This document shows, in pieces, positions 1 to 6,538 of a stretch of 11,743 bases of DNA. Origin of the DNA: an uncultured Gammaproteobacteria bacterium (GTDB taxonomy: Bacteria > Pseudomonadota > Gammaproteobacteria > Pseudomonadales > Litorivicinaceae); assembly GCA_913062835.1 (NCBI GenBank), contig CAJXXD010000011.1, forward strand, positions 1 to 11,743, in the 5' to 3' direction. A model generated the notes under the pieces. That model saw only the letters and a list, made by a program, of their open reading frames with translations, made no database searches and had not been told where the DNA came from. Position numbers and translations under genes: made by a program. Within the stretch, counting starts at the first letter, position 1. Each line of letters starts with the position of its first letter.

Positions 1-441
1 AGCCACGGTCACTAAAAACGCTTCTTCATCAACACTGAACTTACGTGGGGTGGTTTGCTGGATGACCAACACCCCGAGTATTTCTCTCTGGTGCACGATG
101 GGCACGCCCAAGAACGATTGGAAAATCTCTTCGCCCGTCTCTTGCAAAAAACGGAATGATGGGTGATTCGAGGCGTCGTCTAAGTTCAGTAATTCGCCCC
201 GGCTACCCACGGAACCCACCAAGCCCTCGGCTTTACCGAGGCTGGCCACTCGAACTGAATCTGGGTTCAAACCATCGGTTGCCATCAGCACCCATCGATC
301 GGTCTGATCATCAAGCAAGTACACTGAACAGACACCGGTTTGCATGGTGTCTTTCAGGCGGGTCACGATGGTGACCAAAGCCTCATCCAGGCTCTCTGCA
401 TCGGTTACCGCCTGAACTAGGCGACGGAGGGTCTCTAACAT
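1..441 (-). CDS. ptsP: Phosphoenolpyruvate-protein phosphotransferase PtsP (EI-Ntr), N-terminal GAF part, runs off left edge
   Basis: Only the first 147 codons are present; the gene continues past the left edge. PtsP is cytoplasmic enzyme I of the nitrogen PTS: it takes phosphate from PEP and passes it to NPr, and its N-terminal GAF domain senses nitrogen status. The visible protein begins [20 protein letters not shown] and continues with a GAF-like fold (about residues 18-147): the stretch VCSVYLLDD, then [19 protein letters not shown], then [19 protein letters not shown]. The PEP-utilising catalytic domain lies outside the window. The ATG overlaps the rppH stop region by 7 bases, and rppH-ptsP is a conserved pair in gammaproteobacteria, which strongly supports the name. 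No separate promoter is visible, so it is probably read from the rppH transcript by coupled translation. A free-standing GAF protein is the alternative, made unlikely by the context. Confidence 0.9.
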   Translation of the reverse strand, partial: MLETLRRLVQAVTDAESLDEALVTIVTRLKDTMQTGVCSVYLLDDQTDRWVLMATDGLNPDSVRVASLGKAEGLVGSVGSRGELLNLDDASNHPSFRFLQETGEEIFQSFLGVPIVHQREILGVLVIQQTTPRKFSVDEEAFLVTVA

Positions 442-926
442 GCCATGGGACCAAACCAGCGAAGCGCTGGAGCCAATTCCATCATCGCTTGGCGATAGAC
501 ATCTCGCTTAAACGGAATCACTTGGCTCAAGGGGTACCAATAGCTGACCCACTGATAGGCATCGAACTCGGGATGATCCGTGGCATCAAAATCCGGCACC
601 ACGAAGGGGTCATTGAGCGCCAACAAATACCAGCGCTGCTTTTGTCCGACACAGGTCTTTTTCCCTCTCGGACGAATCAGCGATTTCGGCAGACGATAGC
701 GAAGCCAACCCGCAGTTTGGGCCAGCACAAAGACTTTGTCGCGAGAGATCCCGAGCTCCTCGTGCAGCTCACGGTACAGAGTATCCTCTGGAGTCTCGCC
801 TGCCTGCATACCGCCTTGCGGAAACTGCCAAGCATCCTCACCACGCCGTCGCGCCCAGAGAACAGATCCGGTCGGATGCACGAGGATAATCCCCACGTTT
901 AGCCGAAATCCGTCCTGATCGATCAT
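435..926 (-). CDS. rppH: RNA pyrophosphohydrolase RppH (Nudix)
   Basis: 163-residue Nudix hydrolase that removes pyrophosphate from the 5' triphosphate end of mRNA and so opens transcripts to RNase E decay in the cytoplasm. The Nudix box fits GX5EX7REUXEEXGU exactly at residues 38-60 (G38, E44, R52, E53, E56, E57, G59). Other stretches recalling E. coli RppH are the start [20 protein letters not shown] (33-39), [21 protein letters not shown] and [21 protein letters not shown] chose ATG at 926 because it matches the family N-terminus and has AGGAG at 936-940, nine bases upstream; a TTG three codons earlier is possible but lacks this spacing. It lacks the long basic C-terminal tail of the E. 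coli protein. The stop overlaps ptsP by 7 bases. The divergent neighbour starts at 998. Confidence 0.95.
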   Translation of the reverse strand: MIDQDGFRLNVGIILVHPTGSVLWARRRGEDAWQFPQGGMQAGETPEDTLYRELHEELGISRDKVFVLAQTAGWLRYRLPKSLIRPRGKKTCVGQKQRWYLLALNDPFVVPDFDATDHPEFDAYQWVSYWYPLSQVIPFKRDVYRQAMMELAPALRWFGPMAC

Positions 927-953
927 TGCTTGCAACTCCTGAGAAACCTTCGC

Positions 954-982
954 ATTCTTTCAACTTTTCACCCATGCCTCAA
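954..982 (-). promoter_or_regulatory. Possible sigma-70 promoter for rppH-ptsP
   Basis: On the minus strand, TTGAGG (982-977) is followed after 17 bases by AAGAAT (959-954). Each hexamer matches 4 of 6 consensus bases. Transcription would begin near 947, giving a leader of about 20 bases that holds the AGGAG ribosome site. The 71-base divergent gap to the HAD gene is the natural place for this promoter. The hexamers are imperfect, so the call is tentative. Confidence 0.35.
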
Positions 983-997
983 TGGCCAAGGACTGAC

Positions 998-1654
998 ATG
1001 CGACTCGCCATTTTTGATCTCGACCACACCCTCATTCCATTTGACAGCGACAAATCATGGAACCAGTTCTTGGTCGATATCGGCGCCGTTGATGCCGTCG
1101 CCTACGCAGATGCGAATGAACGATTCTATCAGGATTACCTCGAGCAAAAGTTGGACATTCGGGACTACAGCCGTTTTGCCTCAAGCATCCTGAGGAGTCA
1201 TCCCGTAGAGCAAGTCGAAAGGTGGCGCACGCAATACGTCGATGAAATCGTAGTACCCCAGATTCAGCCCCGCGCACTGGCATGCGTTGAGCAATATAAA
1301 ACCGAGGGGTATTTCACACTGATCATTTCAGCCACCAACACCTTTGTTATCGAACCCATCGCCGAGCTCCACGGGGTTGATGACTTTTTAGGCTGCGAAC
1401 TCGAAGTGATCGATGGAGAGTACACGGGCGAACTCGTAGGCACACCCACCTATCGAGAAGGCAAAGTCGTGGCACTCGAAGCGTGGCTGTCTGCCCGACA
1501 AGCGCGCGCTGAAACCATTCACTTTTATTCAGACTCAATCAATGACCGTCCGTTATTGGAATACGCAGACCAAGCATTTGTAGTTGACCCAGATCATGCC
1601 TTAGCCGCAGTCGCCAATGAAAAGGGCTGGCCAGTGATACAGTTCTCGGATTAA
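998..1654 (+). CDS. HAD-IB family phosphatase (SerB-like; substrate uncertain)
   Basis: 218-residue cytoplasmic phosphatase of the HAD superfamily, subfamily IB. Motif I is FDLDHT with nucleophile D7 and acid/base D9; motif II is S111 in LIISATN; motif III is K156; motif IV is SDSIND with D179 and D183. The cap domain lies between residues of about 15 and 100. The start is set by AAGGA at 988-992, five bases before ATG 998, and by the family N-terminus (a few residues before FDLDHT). In-frame starts at 926 and 974 would add residues without similarity. A HAD-IB gene divergent from rppH-ptsP is also found in Pseudomonas. Family members act on small phosphomonoesters such as phosphoserine or histidinol phosphate; the sequence does not decide which. 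The deacetylase gene follows after 11 bases, so the two are probably cotranscribed. Confidence 0.88.
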   Translation: MRLAIFDLDHTLIPFDSDKSWNQFLVDIGAVDAVAYADANERFYQDYLEQKLDIRDYSRFASSILRSHPVEQVERWRTQYVDEIVVPQIQPRALACVEQYKTEGYFTLIISATNTFVIEPIAELHGVDDFLGCELEVIDGEYTGELVGTPTYREGKVVALEAWLSARQARAETIHFYSDSINDRPLLEYADQAFVVDPDHALAAVANEKGWPVIQFSD

Positions 1655-1665
1655 GGGAGCGTTTC

Positions 1666-2601
1666 GTGAAGCATATCGGCTACTTTACTCACAATGATTG
1701 CATGATCCATGACATGGGTCCGATGCACCCTGAGCATCCAATGCGGCTTCAGGCCATTGATACGCGCTTGCAAGCGCAAGGGCTGATGCTCGACTTGGTT
1801 CGCTATGAGGCAGAGCCTGCGTCGCTCGACCAAATTGAACGCGCGCACCCCCACCAATACGTTCACGAAATCGAACAAATCGGCTACGACGCAATCAATG
1901 GTGATCTCATCCCCGTCGACAGCGATACCTCGATGGGGCCCGGCTCTTTACGGGCAGCCTTGCTAGCCTCCGGCGCTGGATGCCAAGCCGTCGATGCGGT
2001 GATAGCTGGGGACATTCACCGTGCCTTTTGTGCCACCCGGCCCCCAGGGCATCACGCCGAAAAATCACAGGCTATGGGATTTTGCTTATTCAATAACATT
2101 GCGGTGGCTGCCCTCCATGCGATTGAAGTGCACGGGTTAGAGCGGGTCGCCATCATTGATTTTGATGTCCATAACGGCAATGGGACGGTCGATATCTTCA
2201 AAGACGATCCCCGCGTGATGGTGTGCTCCTCCTTCCAACATCCGTTTTACCCCAATCGGCATTACGACACGCCAGGAGATCACCTGATCTTAGTACCTAT
2301 CAATGCAGGTGCCAGCGGACTTGAGTATCGAAACAAGGTTGAAACGCCCTTTTTCTCCGCGCTCGATACGTTCAAACCGCAACTGATTCTCATCTCAGCG
2401 GGCTTTGATGCACACGCAGAAGACCCACTCGGCGAGCTCAACCTGTCGGAGGACGATTACCGTTGGGTCACTACCTTAATCAATGACGTGGCCAATCGAC
2501 ACGCAGAGTCGCGCATTGTCTCCATGCTCGAGGGCGGCTATCACCTGGGTGCACTTGGAAGGAGTGTCTGTGCTCACGTTGAAATGATGCTCCACGACTA
2601 A
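1666..2601 (+). CDS. Zinc-dependent deacetylase, histone deacetylase / acetylpolyamine amidohydrolase superfamily
   Basis: 311-residue arginase-deacetylase-fold hydrolase expected to remove acetyl groups from an acetylated amine, either a small molecule or a lysine side chain, in the cytoplasm. The zinc ligands are visible: D167 and H169 in IDFDVHNGNGT, and D248 in SAGFDAH. The tandem catalytic histidines H129-H130 sit in RPPGHHAE, and the transition-state tyrosine is Y292 in EGGY. GFCLFNNIAVAA (139-150) is also typical. Translation starts at GTG 1666 with GGGAG at 1655-1659, six bases upstream and directly after the stop of the preceding gene, so the two are likely coupled. Bacterial members include acetylpolyamine amidohydrolases and AcuC. 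The substrate cannot be read from sequence alone; the aminotransferase for acetylated ornithine downstream hints at acetylated diamine or amino-acid metabolism, which is only an inference. Confidence 0.9.
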   Translation: MKHIGYFTHNDCMIHDMGPMHPEHPMRLQAIDTRLQAQGLMLDLVRYEAEPASLDQIERAHPHQYVHEIEQIGYDAINGDLIPVDSDTSMGPGSLRAALLASGAGCQAVDAVIAGDIHRAFCATRPPGHHAEKSQAMGFCLFNNIAVAALHAIEVHGLERVAIIDFDVHNGNGTVDIFKDDPRVMVCSSFQHPFYPNRHYDTPGDHLILVPINAGASGLEYRNKVETPFFSALDTFKPQLILISAGFDAHAEDPLGELNLSEDDYRWVTTLINDVANRHAESRIVSMLEGGYHLGALGRSVCAHVEMMLHD

Positions 2602-2677
2602 ATAATCCGATTCATTTTTCAAGCCTTAGCATGCGATGATACTGTCATGCTCATCGCCCGGATTAGATCGCCCGACC

Positions 2678-3889
2678 ATGACCGACTTAACTGACTACGC
2701 GCACTATTTGACGCCGAATTATGGCGTGCCTCCCATTCTGATGACCGAAGGTCAGGGGTGTCGACTAACAGATCAAGCGAATCGGCAGTACCTGGACTTG
2801 GCTGGCGGCATCGCGGTCAGCGCGCTAGGTCACTGCCATCCAGAACTCATCAATGCGCTCACGACTCAAGCACACAAAGTGTGGCACCTATCAAACACAC
2901 TTGCCAACGAACCTGCGATCCAACTGGCCGAGGCCCTAGTTAAAAGCACATTCGCCGATCGCGTGTTTTTTTGTAACTCAGGGGCTGAGGCCAACGAAGC
3001 AGCGATCAAGGCAGCCCGTCGGGCGGCCTACGACCAGGCCGGAGACGAAAAGCATGAGATTCTCTGTTTCGAGAACGCGTTTCACGGGCGCACCATTGCC
3101 ACCGTCACAGCCGGCGGCCAGCCTAAATACCGACAAGGCTTTGGGCCCATGCCAGAAGGCTTTCGGCACCTGCCCTACAATGATTGCAACGCACTTCTGG
3201 CCGCTGTTTCAGAAAAGACCTGCGCCATTATGGTCGAGCCGATTCAAGGTGAGGGCGGCGTACGACCCATCTGCCCAACCTTTTTCGAAAAAATCCGCAG
3301 CGCATGCGATCGTGTGGGCGCTGCACTGATCGTAGACGAAGTGCAAACCGGCATGGGCCGTACTGGCCATCTATTCGCCTATGAAGCGTCTGGTGTAACT
3401 CCTGATATTCTCACCAGTGCCAAGAGCTTAGGCTGTGGCTTTCCGATCGGCGCCATGCTGTGTACCGAGTCGATTGCCAAACACCTTGTCCCTGGTACTC
3501 ATGGGAGTACCTATGGCGGCAACCCGCTCGGCACAGCGGTGGCGTTAAAAGCACTATCGATCATCAATAACGAGTCTTTTTTAGACAATGTGCGTTCGCT
3601 CAGCGAGCGATTTATCAGCGAGTTAAAGCGACTCAACGACGCTCACGGTCTGTTTGAAACAATTCGTGGGCGCGGCTTACTGGTGGGGGGCGTTCTGAGA
3701 GAACGCTGGGCGGGCAAAGCCCCCGACTTGGTCAGTCTTGGTCACGAAGAAGGACTGCTCACCCTTGTAGCGGGTCCCAACGTACAACGATTTGCCCCCC
3801 CATTGATCATCACAGAGACTGAGATCGATGAGGCTCTCGAGAAATTGGATCGGGTCTACACCCGTTTTACACAGACAGTGGCAACTTGA
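2678..3889 (+). CDS. argD: Acetylornithine aminotransferase, ArgD/AstC type
   Basis: 403-residue class-III PLP aminotransferase that interconverts N-acetylornithine and N-acetylglutamate semialdehyde in arginine biosynthesis; many also serve succinyl-diaminopimelate in lysine synthesis. Visible residues are SGAEANE (101-107) for the cofactor phosphate, D220 in LIVDEVQTGMGRTG for the pyridine nitrogen, the Schiff-base lysine K249 in TSAKSLGCG, T278 in GSTYGGNPL, and R371 in VQRFAPPLI for the substrate carboxylate. Length matches E. coli ArgD (about 406). I chose ATG 2678 (MTDLTDYAHYLTPNYG) because ArgD proteins begin just before this stretch. An ATG at 2636 would add 14 unrelated residues; neither has a clear Shine-Dalgarno. 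The arginine-catabolic paralogue AstC is the main alternative, but no other ast genes are nearby. It begins 76 bases after the deacetylase gene. Confidence 0.88.
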   Translation: MTDLTDYAHYLTPNYGVPPILMTEGQGCRLTDQANRQYLDLAGGIAVSALGHCHPELINALTTQAHKVWHLSNTLANEPAIQLAEALVKSTFADRVFFCNSGAEANEAAIKAARRAAYDQAGDEKHEILCFENAFHGRTIATVTAGGQPKYRQGFGPMPEGFRHLPYNDCNALLAAVSEKTCAIMVEPIQGEGGVRPICPTFFEKIRSACDRVGAALIVDEVQTGMGRTGHLFAYEASGVTPDILTSAKSLGCGFPIGAMLCTESIAKHLVPGTHGSTYGGNPLGTAVALKALSIINNESFLDNVRSLSERFISELKRLNDAHGLFETIRGRGLLVGGVLRERWAGKAPDLVSLGHEEGLLTLVAGPNVQRFAPPLIITETEIDEALEKLDRVYTRFTQTVAT

Positions 3890-3907
3890 TTGGTTTAGAC
3901 TGCACCC

Positions 3908-4420
3908 ATGATGAATATGAAACGAACCACTTCTCAATGGACCGCCGGATTGATTGGTTTCAGTCTCTCGGCTTTCGTCAGCGCATTTGATGTAGCGGGC
4001 TTACGAATCGGCGATACAGTTGAGCAGTTTGAAGCGCTCGACAGCCCAGCCAAAGAGTTTCTGACCATCACGCACGACCCAGAAGGCAAGATTGTTCGCA
4101 TCTTTTACCAACAGGAAGGCCTGCCTAACGATGAGCGCACACAAGCGAAACTGGTGAGTCGCATTTGCGACAAATACGGTCGGGTGACGCCCTGCTACTC
4201 AGCCATGTCTGAAATTGAATCAAACGATAAGCAGTTTCTTCGATTCTTCCATCTGTATCGAAATGACGAGGAAACTCAAGAACTGCGGGCGCGCATCCGT
4301 CGCACAAAAGCGTTCAGTCTGACGCCCGATCTGACGGTTGAAATCGATTTAATGGACTCAGCCTACGCCAAAGCATTGCGTGAACAAAAAGCCACTGCAT
4401 CTGATCTAATCGATTTCTAA
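3908..4420 (+). CDS. Exported small protein of unknown function with two cysteines
   Basis: I do not recognise this 170-residue protein. It begins with a signal peptide (charged MKRTTSQW, hydrophobic core TAGLIGFSLSAFVSA, likely cleavage near residue 26), so it should be periplasmic. The mature part opens with DVAGLRIGDTVEQFEAL, the 'xLxIGD' opening common in small envelope proteins, is rich in charged residues, and has only two cysteines, C87 and C96, in RICDKYGRVTPCY. They are spaced to form one disulfide. Three ATGs (3908, 3911, 3917) could start it; none has a Shine-Dalgarno. It starts 18 bases after argD, so it may share that transcript. It converges on dsbA across a shared terminator. 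The coding call rests on length, signal peptide and clean spacing between neighbours; no function is assigned. Confidence 0.75.
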   Translation: MMNMKRTTSQWTAGLIGFSLSAFVSAFDVAGLRIGDTVEQFEALDSPAKEFLTITHDPEGKIVRIFYQQEGLPNDERTQAKLVSRICDKYGRVTPCYSAMSEIESNDKQFLRFFHLYRNDEETQELRARIRRTKAFSLTPDLTVEIDLMDSAYAKALREQKATASDLIDF

Positions 4421-4443
4421 GGGAAGGACAGAAAGGTAACCAT

Positions 4444-4472
4444 AAAAAAGCCCGGAAAAACCGGGCTTTTTT
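4444..4472. terminator. Bidirectional intrinsic terminator between the exported-protein gene and dsbA
   Basis: A perfect 12-bp inverted repeat: AAAAAAGCCCGG at 4444-4455 pairs with CCGGGCTTTTTT at 4461-4472 around a five-base AAAAA loop. The six-T run follows the GC stem on either strand, so it should stop transcripts from the plus-strand argD side and from the minus-strand cytochrome c4-dsbA operon. It fills almost the whole 53-base gap between the two convergent stop codons. Confidence 0.95.
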
Positions 4473-4473
4473 C

Positions 4474-5100
4474 TTACTGAGTCCGTGACTTCTCAATTAG
4501 ATGGTTAAGCACCTCAAACAGCGCCGCCTCACCACCGGCCTGTGACACGCTCGTCACATACGTTCCGTTCACTACCAAAGCGGGTACACCGCTGATGCCA
4601 TAAGCACGAACGCGCGCGTCGGCTAAACGAAGCGCACTCTCGGTTGCAAAGCCTCTGAGCTCACGCTGAACCACAGAAGGGTCTGCACCGAACTGCTCAA
4701 AGAAAGACACCACATCCGACTCGGATTGCAGAGCGCGCCCTTCACGATGCAGCGCATTGAAAATGGGCTCGTGCATTTGCTCGAGCAGCCCCAGATTCTT
4801 CGCCACCCAGAACATACGTGCATGCATCTCCCAGGAACGGCCAAACACCACGGGCATGGCCACAAAATTAACGTCCTCAGGCAGTGTTTTCACCCAAGCC
4901 TTCAGGGAGGGGTCCAGCGCATCGCAGTGAGGGCAGCCGTACCAAAACAGCTCGGTAACCTCAATTTTGGACGGATCTGCGGTCATCACCGGGTTAGACA
5001 ACGTCTGGTAATGAACGCCATCTTGAAAACCCTCTTGCGCACAGGCCTGATTTAACAGGAGCGCAGCCCCCAAAAGCAGTTTCGAAGCCCAGCGCATCAT
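4474..5100 (-). CDS. dsbA: Thiol:disulfide interchange protein DsbA
   Basis: 208-residue periplasmic oxidoreductase that introduces disulfide bonds into exported proteins and is reoxidised by DsbB. It has a signal peptide (MMRWASKLLLGAALLLNQACA, probable cleavage after A21). The thioredoxin-fold active site is CPHC at residues 56-59 in ELFWYGCPHCDAL, and the cis-proline is P173 in ISGVPALVV. CPHC with a valine before the cis-proline is the strongly oxidising DsbA signature, as opposed to DsbC or thioredoxin. The residue before the mature start is a cysteine (C20), but the surrounding NQAC is not a good lipobox, so I treat it as soluble. Start is ATG 5100, with a second ATG directly after it. 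The gene begins two bases after the cytochrome c4 stop, so translation is probably coupled. The cytochrome c4-dsbA pairing beside engB/polA also occurs in Pseudomonas. Confidence 0.93.
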   Translation of the reverse strand: MMRWASKLLLGAALLLNQACAQEGFQDGVHYQTLSNPVMTADPSKIEVTELFWYGCPHCDALDPSLKAWVKTLPEDVNFVAMPVVFGRSWEMHARMFWVAKNLGLLEQMHEPIFNALHREGRALQSESDVVSFFEQFGADPSVVQRELRGFATESALRLADARVRAYGISGVPALVVNGTYVTSVSQAGGEAALFEVLNHLIEKSRTQ

Positions 5101-5102
5101 AC

Positions 5103-5717
5103 TTACCGAAGCCCCGATACGTAGCTGGCGACTGCTTTGATGTCTTGATCCGACATATTTTTCGCAACGCCATTCATCATGTTGTGCACGCGAGTGCCTT
5201 CACGATACGCCTTCAACTGCACTTCGGTATACGCTGGCCACTGGGCCTTTAACGATGGGAATCCTGCCGACGCTAAACCACCGCCAGTTGGAGTATGGCA
5301 TGCGGCACACGCGCTGATGCCCTTGGCCGTGTCCCCAAACCGGAACAATTCCTCTCCACGCGCCACCAACTCAGGATCGGCTGCGCCTGGTGTCACGGAC
5401 TGTTCAGCATAATAAGCCGCCAAATCAGCGATGTCTTCGTCTGACAAAGGTGCCGCCATACCCTGCATGATGGCATTGACACGAGACCCATCGCGATAGG
5501 CCTTCAATGTGGTGGTCAGATAGCTTGCGTGCTGTCCCGCTAACTTAGGGTATTCCCCAATGGCCGAGTTGCCATCGGCTCCGTGACAGGCCGCACACAC
5601 GACGCTCTTGGCTTTACCTGCCTCGGCATTTCCAGCGTAGGCAGTGTTCACAGGGTCAGCAGCGTGGGCCATCGTGGCTACCATGCTCGCTGCCATTAGA
5701 GTCCAGATTGGCTTCAT
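5103..5717 (-). CDS. Dihaem cytochrome c4
   Basis: 204-residue periplasmic dihaem cytochrome that carries electrons toward terminal oxidases. It has a signal peptide with AHA-A cleavage near residue 19. Two homologous cytochrome c domains follow. Each has the haem motif CAACH, at 41-45 and 137-141, and each has an axial methionine in a similar setting: M84 in [16 protein letters not shown] and M181 in [15 protein letters not shown]. Length and the internal duplication match the cytochrome c4 family. The purine-rich leader AGAGAAGAGAG just before ATG 5717 can act as the ribosome site. It is the first gene of a two-gene unit with dsbA. Haem attachment needs reduced cysteines in the periplasm while DsbA oxidises them, so the pairing has functional sense, though that link is an inference. 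Confidence 0.93.
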   Translation of the reverse strand: MKPIWTLMAASMVATMAHAADPVNTAYAGNAEAGKAKSVVCAACHGADGNSAIGEYPKLAGQHASYLTTTLKAYRDGSRVNAIMQGMAAPLSDEDIADLAAYYAEQSVTPGAADPELVARGEELFRFGDTAKGISACAACHTPTGGGLASAGFPSLKAQWPAYTEVQLKAYREGTRVHNMMNGVAKNMSDQDIKAVASYVSGLR

Positions 5718-5762
5718 TGCTCTCTTCTCTCGGTTTCGAACGCGATTTGTTTAAAGTGCAGT

Positions 5763-5768
5763 AGTATA
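5763..5768 (-). promoter_or_regulatory. -10 element TATACT for the cytochrome c4-dsbA operon
   Basis: On the minus strand TATACT at 5768-5763 matches 5 of 6 consensus bases and would start transcription near 5756, about 40 bases before the cytochrome c4 ATG. The element 17 bases upstream is TGCATA, a poor -35, so activity may need an activator. The central GTATAC is a palindrome, so a TATACA can also be read on the plus strand toward engB. Confidence 0.45.
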
Positions 5769-5786
5769 CAACGACCTTTCGTTTTT

Positions 5787-6422
5787 ATGCAGTTTAGGAA
5801 TAAGCCCAATTTGCGTGATTTTCAACTCGATCCATTGCTGGCCCATGCACGCTTTACCATCAGCGCGCCCAAATTGAGCCTGTGTCCGCCTGAAGCCGGC
5901 CCCGAAATCGGATTCTGCGGGCGATCCAATGCCGGCAAATCCAGCGCCCTCAACACCCTAACAGGTCAAAAGGCATTGGCACGGGTGTCCAAAACACCGG
6001 GGCGCACTCAGCTCATCAACTTCTTCGAAGTACCGCAAACCGGGGGATTTTTGGTGGATTTACCGGGGTATGGCTTTGCCAAAGTTCCGGAAGCGATGAA
6101 AAAAGCGTGGCAGCAAAACCTCGGTGAATTCCTCGCCGAACGGCGCACTTTGATTGGGCTCGTGGTGTTAATGGATTGCCGATTGCCGATGACTGATCTC
6201 GATCAACAATTGCTGGAATTTGCGGACCACCGGGGCATGGACACGCTGTTGTTGCTCACCAAAAGCGACAAACTCAGTAAAAACCAAGCAGCCAGTGCGC
6301 GATTGAAAGTACAGAAGAGCCGGCCGCAATCCACCGTGCTCAATTTTTCAAGCTTGACCAAACTGGGATTGGCCGAGGCGTCAGCCTGGATTCGAGGCCA
6401 CTTAGTCAATTCCGAGGACTGA
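5787..6422 (+). CDS. engB: Ribosome biogenesis GTP-binding protein EngB (YihA/YsxC)
   Basis: 211-residue TRAFAC GTPase needed for late assembly of the 50S ribosomal subunit and for normal cell division. GTPase motifs are in order: G1 GRSNAGKSS (45-53), the switch I stretch [13 protein letters not shown] with T72-region residues (68-80), G3 DLPGYGF (91-97), G4 TKSD (158-161) and G5 FSSL (187-190). [20 protein letters not shown] and [14 protein letters not shown] recall E. coli YihA closely. The start at ATG 5787 gives a slightly longer N-terminus than E. coli; no Shine-Dalgarno precedes it, and a TTG at 5811 is a weaker alternative. The gene is divergent from cytochrome c4 and convergent with polA, an arrangement kept in both enterics and Pseudomonas. 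Confidence 0.95.
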   Translation: MQFRNKPNLRDFQLDPLLAHARFTISAPKLSLCPPEAGPEIGFCGRSNAGKSSALNTLTGQKALARVSKTPGRTQLINFFEVPQTGGFLVDLPGYGFAKVPEAMKKAWQQNLGEFLAERRTLIGLVVLMDCRLPMTDLDQQLLEFADHRGMDTLLLLTKSDKLSKNQAASARLKVQKSRPQSTVLNFSSLTKLGLAEASAWIRGHLVNSED

Positions 6423-6426
6423 AAAT

Positions 6427-6456
6427 AAAAAACCCCGGTAGCTCACTCCGGGGTTT
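6427..6456 (-). terminator. Intrinsic terminator of the candidate sRNA (and polA)
   Basis: On the minus strand AAACCCCGG (6456-6448) pairs with CCGGGGTTT (6438-6430) around a nine-base loop, and the T-run TTTTTT ends at 6427, followed by A and four more T. This is a strong minus-strand terminator. On the plus strand the stem is followed only by TTTAACA, so it would be weaker for engB, although its 5' edge is just 4-8 bases after the engB stop codon. Confidence 0.88.
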
Positions 6457-6505
6457 AACAACCGACAGGGGTATGTCGGGCGAATCGAGGGAATCTCATC
6501 GTCTT
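6427..6505 (-). ncRNA. Candidate small regulatory RNA in the Spot 42 / ErsA position
   Basis: What is seen: the 134-base gap between convergent polA and engB contains, on the minus strand, a promoter-like pair (6538-6512), no convincing reading frame, a 6-bp hairpin CCGACA/TGTCGG (6479-6474 with 6467-6462) with loop TACCCC, a short U-rich link TTGTT, and a terminator hairpin followed by six T. The predicted transcript from about 6505 to 6427 is about 79 nt. What is known: this position downstream of polA encodes Spot 42 in enterics and ErsA, a sigma-22-dependent Hfq-binding sRNA, in Pseudomonas. Inference: this is a positional counterpart, with the C-rich loop able to pair with ribosome-binding sites and the U-rich parts able to bind Hfq. 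Sequence similarity to either known sRNA was not established. The alternative is that the hairpins only serve as the polA 3' end. Confidence 0.6.
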
Positions 6506-6511
6506 ATATAC

Positions 6512-6538
6512 TCTGACTCCCTGGTTGCAAAAAAGTTC
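6512..6538 (-). promoter_or_regulatory. Sigma-E/AlgU-type promoter for the candidate sRNA, with overlapping sigma-70-like elements
   Basis: On the minus strand GAACTT (6538-6533) is followed by exactly 16 bases and TCAGA (6516-6512). This fits the envelope-stress sigma factor pattern (GAACTT, 16-17 bases, TCTGA/TCAAA). A sigma-70-like pair overlaps it: TTGCAA (6530-6525), 16 bases, TATAAG (6508-6503). Either would start transcription within about 6506-6496 and run into the hairpin and terminator. The polA stop codon is at 6557, so the elements sit entirely in noncoding DNA. Confidence 0.55.

Noticed and set aside
489..902. Plus-strand open frame of 137 codons opposite rppH
   Set aside because: It lies entirely antisense to a strongly supported Nudix gene and its translation shows no domain or sensible composition.
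3866..3901. TTTACA and TAGACT as a promoter for the exported-protein gene
   Set aside because: The spacing is 24 bases, too long for sigma-70. A leaderless start from TAGACT alone is possible but unsupported.
4471..4557. Possible lipoprotein form of DsbA, suggested by the cysteine at residue 20
   Set aside because: The residues before the cysteine (NQAC) do not fit a lipobox, while A-C-A at 19-21 gives an acceptable signal peptidase I site. The coordinates mark the 3' region only loosely; the cysteine codon itself is near 5043-5041.
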